From an uncultured Dysgonomonas sp. (GTDB lineage: Bacteria > Bacteroidota > Bacteroidia > Bacteroidales > Dysgonomonadaceae), in assembly GCA_945292135.1 (NCBI GenBank), contig CALYRA010000009.1, forward strand, positions 1-11,495: a DNA stretch of 11,495 nucleotides, in the 5' to 3' direction. The notes beneath the pieces are model-generated. The model was not told the DNA's origin, made no database searches, and worked only from the letters and a program-made list of their open reading frames with translations. The position numbers and the translations under genes are program-made. Below are positions 9,737 through 11,495 of this stretch, in pieces (position 1 is the stretch's first letter; the number at the start of each line of letters is the position of its first letter).

Positions 9737-9767
9737 TACTAAGCCTGACGTAAATTCAGGCTTAGTA
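9737..9767 (+). terminator. Rho-independent-type terminator or attenuator after susD
   Basis: A perfect 12-bp inverted repeat pairs 9737-9748 (TACTAAGCCTGA) with 9756-9767 (TCAGGCTTAGTA) around a 7-base loop, CGTAAAT. It is followed directly by TTTTAAATTT, a partial U tract, 22 bases after the susD stop and 21 bases before the GH115 start. The stem is moderately GC-rich in the centre against an AT-rich background. It would end or reduce transcription after susCD, so that the enzyme gene downstream is expressed at a lower level by read-through. I see no separate promoter match for the enzyme gene. An mRNA-stabilising 3' stem is the alternative reading. Confidence 0.75.
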
Positions 9768-9788
9768 TTTTAAATTTAACCTCTTCAA

Positions 9789-11495
9789 ATGAAAAAGACC
9801 ATCTTCATATCATTCATATTCTTTTTTATCTTTCATAATTCCATACAAGCATTTCCACTTATTGGAGAACAGGAAACCGCAGTTATTGAATTAGATAAAA
9901 GAGAAGACAGAGTTGTTCAAACAACTCTCGAAATTTTCAGCTCGGATATGGAACTGGTTTCAGGACGAAGAATACAATTAACGAAGAATCTAAAAAATCA
10001 CTCTATTTTAATAGGAACAATCGGAAAAAATCGAAACATAGACCAACTTATATCTTCTGAAAAAATATCTGTTAAAAAAATACAGTACAAATGGGAAGCT
10101 TTTCAAATACAAATAATTACGCAAGACAATAAAAAGATATTAGTCATCGCCGGAAGCGATAGCAGGGGTACAGCCTACGGCATTTTAGAATTGTCGCGAC
10201 TAATAGGCGTTTCGCCATGGGTATGGTGGGCAGATTCTACTCCCCAAAAACAGACAAGATTAGATATTTCAGACGATTACTTTAACCGACAAGAAGCTTC
10301 CGTACAATACAGAGGTATTTTCCTTAATGATGAAGATTGGGGATTAATGCCTTGGAGCAGTGCAAATTTTGAACCTTCATCACGAAAAGGACAAATCGGT
10401 TCAAAAACTTACGCCAAAATATTCGAACTGTTACTTAGGTTAAGAGCAAATACGCTTTGGCCTGCTATGCACGAATCTACGGTTCCATTCTATAATGTTG
10501 AACGTAGCAAAGAAATGGCAAATAAATATGGAATAGTGATAGGAACATCACATTGCGAGCCTTTGATGCGGAACAATGCGGGAGAATGGGATAAAAACAA
10601 ATTGGGCGATTACAATTACCTGACGAACAAAGAAACAGTAAAAAACTATTGGATACAACGCTTAAAAGAAGCAGGAAAGTATGAAAACTATTATACTGTT
10701 GGGATGCGTGGCATACATGATGGGAAAATAGAAGGCGTAAAAACCTTAGATGAACAAACGACCGTATTATCACGAGTAATAAAAGACCAAAGAGAATTAT
10801 TAGCAAAATATGTGAATAAAGATATAACAAAAATACCTCAATCATTTACGCCTTACAAAGAAGTATTAAGCATTTATGAAAACGGTTTAGATATACCCGA
10901 AGATGTCACCCTTACTTGGTGTGATGATAATTACGGATATATTACAAGGTTGAGTAATAAAGAAGAACAAAAAAGAAGCGGAGGAGCAGGAATTTATTAC
11001 CATGTCTCATATTGGGGACGACCTCACGATTATTTATGGTTGTGTACGACATCGCCTGCCCAAATATATTGGCAGATGAAAAAGGCTTGGGATACAAATG
11101 CCCGAAAATTGTGGATATTAAATGTTGGAGATATAAAACCCGCGGAATATGTCACGGAGTTTTTCATGGATATGGCTTGGAATATTGAAAAGATAAATGA
11201 ACAAAATATCTATGGCAATCAGGAAAAGTGGTGCGAAAGAGAGTTTGGTAAAGAATTATCAGGTCAAATAAGTTCTATCTTATTTGAATACTACCGATTA
11301 GCGAATATCCGCAAACCCGAATTTATGGGATGGAGCCGCGTTGAAGAATACAGTTCAATAAAAAATGGTCGAACACCTGTTATAGATACCGAGTTTAATC
11401 CTTATGCTTTTGGCGATGAAATTTACAATCGTCTAAAAGCCTATAATAAAATTGCGGAGAAAACGAATGAGTTAGAAAAAAATATACCCGAAAAT
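9789..11495 (+). CDS. Family GH115 glycoside hydrolase (xylan alpha-glucuronidase family), partial at C-terminus
   Basis: GH115 enzymes remove glucuronic or 4-O-methylglucuronic acid from xylan side chains, including internal ones. The first 569 residues are present in an open frame to the right edge; family members are usually over 800 residues, so the end of the catalytic region and the C-terminal domains are outside. A type I signal peptide ends at SIQA (about residue 21), with no lipobox, so a periplasmic location is likely. An N-terminal alpha/beta domain (about 25-165, ending SPWVWWAD) is followed by family blocks: RGIFLNDEDWGL (176-186), NTLWPAMHES (221-230), GTSHCEPLMRNN (252-263), GMRGIHD (305-311), TWCDDNYGYI (376-385), GGAGIYYHVSYWGRPHDY (398-415) and ARKLWILNVGDIKPAEY (438-454). 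These carry the conserved His, Asp, Glu, Tyr and Asn residues; I do not assign individual catalytic roles. It follows susD by 73 bases across a terminator-like hairpin. Its presence is the best clue that the locus targets glucuronoxylan. Confidence 0.94.
   Translation, partial: MKKTIFISFIFFFIFHNSIQAFPLIGEQETAVIELDKREDRVVQTTLEIFSSDMELVSGRRIQLTKNLKNHSILIGTIGKNRNIDQLISSEKISVKKIQYKWEAFQIQIITQDNKKILVIAGSDSRGTAYGILELSRLIGVSPWVWWADSTPQKQTRLDISDDYFNRQEASVQYRGIFLNDEDWGLMPWSSANFEPSSRKGQIGSKTYAKIFELLLRLRANTLWPAMHESTVPFYNVERSKEMANKYGIVIGTSHCEPLMRNNAGEWDKNKLGDYNYLTNKETVKNYWIQRLKEAGKYENYYTVGMRGIHDGKIEGVKTLDEQTTVLSRVIKDQRELLAKYVNKDITKIPQSFTPYKEVLSIYENGLDIPEDVTLTWCDDNYGYITRLSNKEEQKRSGGAGIYYHVSYWGRPHDYLWLCTTSPAQIYWQMKKAWDTNARKLWILNVGDIKPAEYVTEFFMDMAWNIEKINEQNIYGNQEKWCEREFGKELSGQISSILFEYYRLANIRKPEFMGWSRVEEYSSIKNGRTPVIDTEFNPYAFGDEIYNRLKAYNKIAEKTNELEKNIPEN

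Noticed and set aside
9726-9737. AAAATATATTTT palindrome as a regulatory site
   Set aside because: A self-complementary AT run is expected by chance in DNA this AT-rich and lies just upstream of, and touching, the hairpin already described.
10477-10845. Minus-strand open frame of 122 codons rich in Leu and Ser
   Set aside because: It is the complement of conserved GH115 blocks (SHCEP, GMRGIHD); its hydrophobic character reflects the AT-rich complementary strand.

Overview
The window is a stretch of a polysaccharide utilisation locus (PUL) from an AT-rich member of the Bacteroidota, almost certainly the order Bacteroidales. The evidence is a hybrid two-component system regulator facing away from a SusC/SusD pair, an outer-membrane lipoprotein with a typical Bacteroidota lipobox, no purine-rich Shine-Dalgarno sites (A-rich leaders instead), and promoter-like TAnnTTTG boxes. 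I cannot place it to genus from the sequence alone.

Layout: (1) positions 1-4128, minus strand, hold a long sensor/regulator (HTCS) whose last part, the end of its AraC-type DNA-binding domain, lies beyond the left edge. (2) Positions 4129-4493 are a divergent, very AT-rich control region with an 8-bp direct repeat at 10-bp spacing and candidate -7 boxes. (3) Positions 4494-7625, plus strand, hold a SusC-type TonB-dependent transporter whose frame is interrupted by two in-frame stops (TAA at 7032, TGA at 7227). The sequence after each stop continues to encode good SusC protein in the same frame, so this is a recent pseudogene or a sequence error. (4) Positions 7646-9715 hold an intact SusD-type surface glycan-binding lipoprotein. 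(5) Positions 9716-9788 contain a strong terminator-like hairpin. (6) Positions 9789 to the right edge hold the first 569 residues of a family GH115 glycoside hydrolase (alpha-glucuronidase family).

How the parts would work together: known GH115 enzymes remove (4-O-methyl-)glucuronic acid from xylan side chains, so the likely target is a glucuronoxylan. SusD would capture glycan at the surface, SusC would import it, GH115 would debranch it in the periplasm, and the HTCS would sense the released oligosaccharide and switch on the susC promoter. The one break in this scheme is the interrupted SusC. The truncated product would lack the last strands of the barrel and the C-terminal Phe outer-membrane assembly signal, so the import step encoded here is probably dead unless the stops are artefacts or are bypassed. 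Apart from this, the window looks like a conventional PUL, and I did not find an undescribed system in it.
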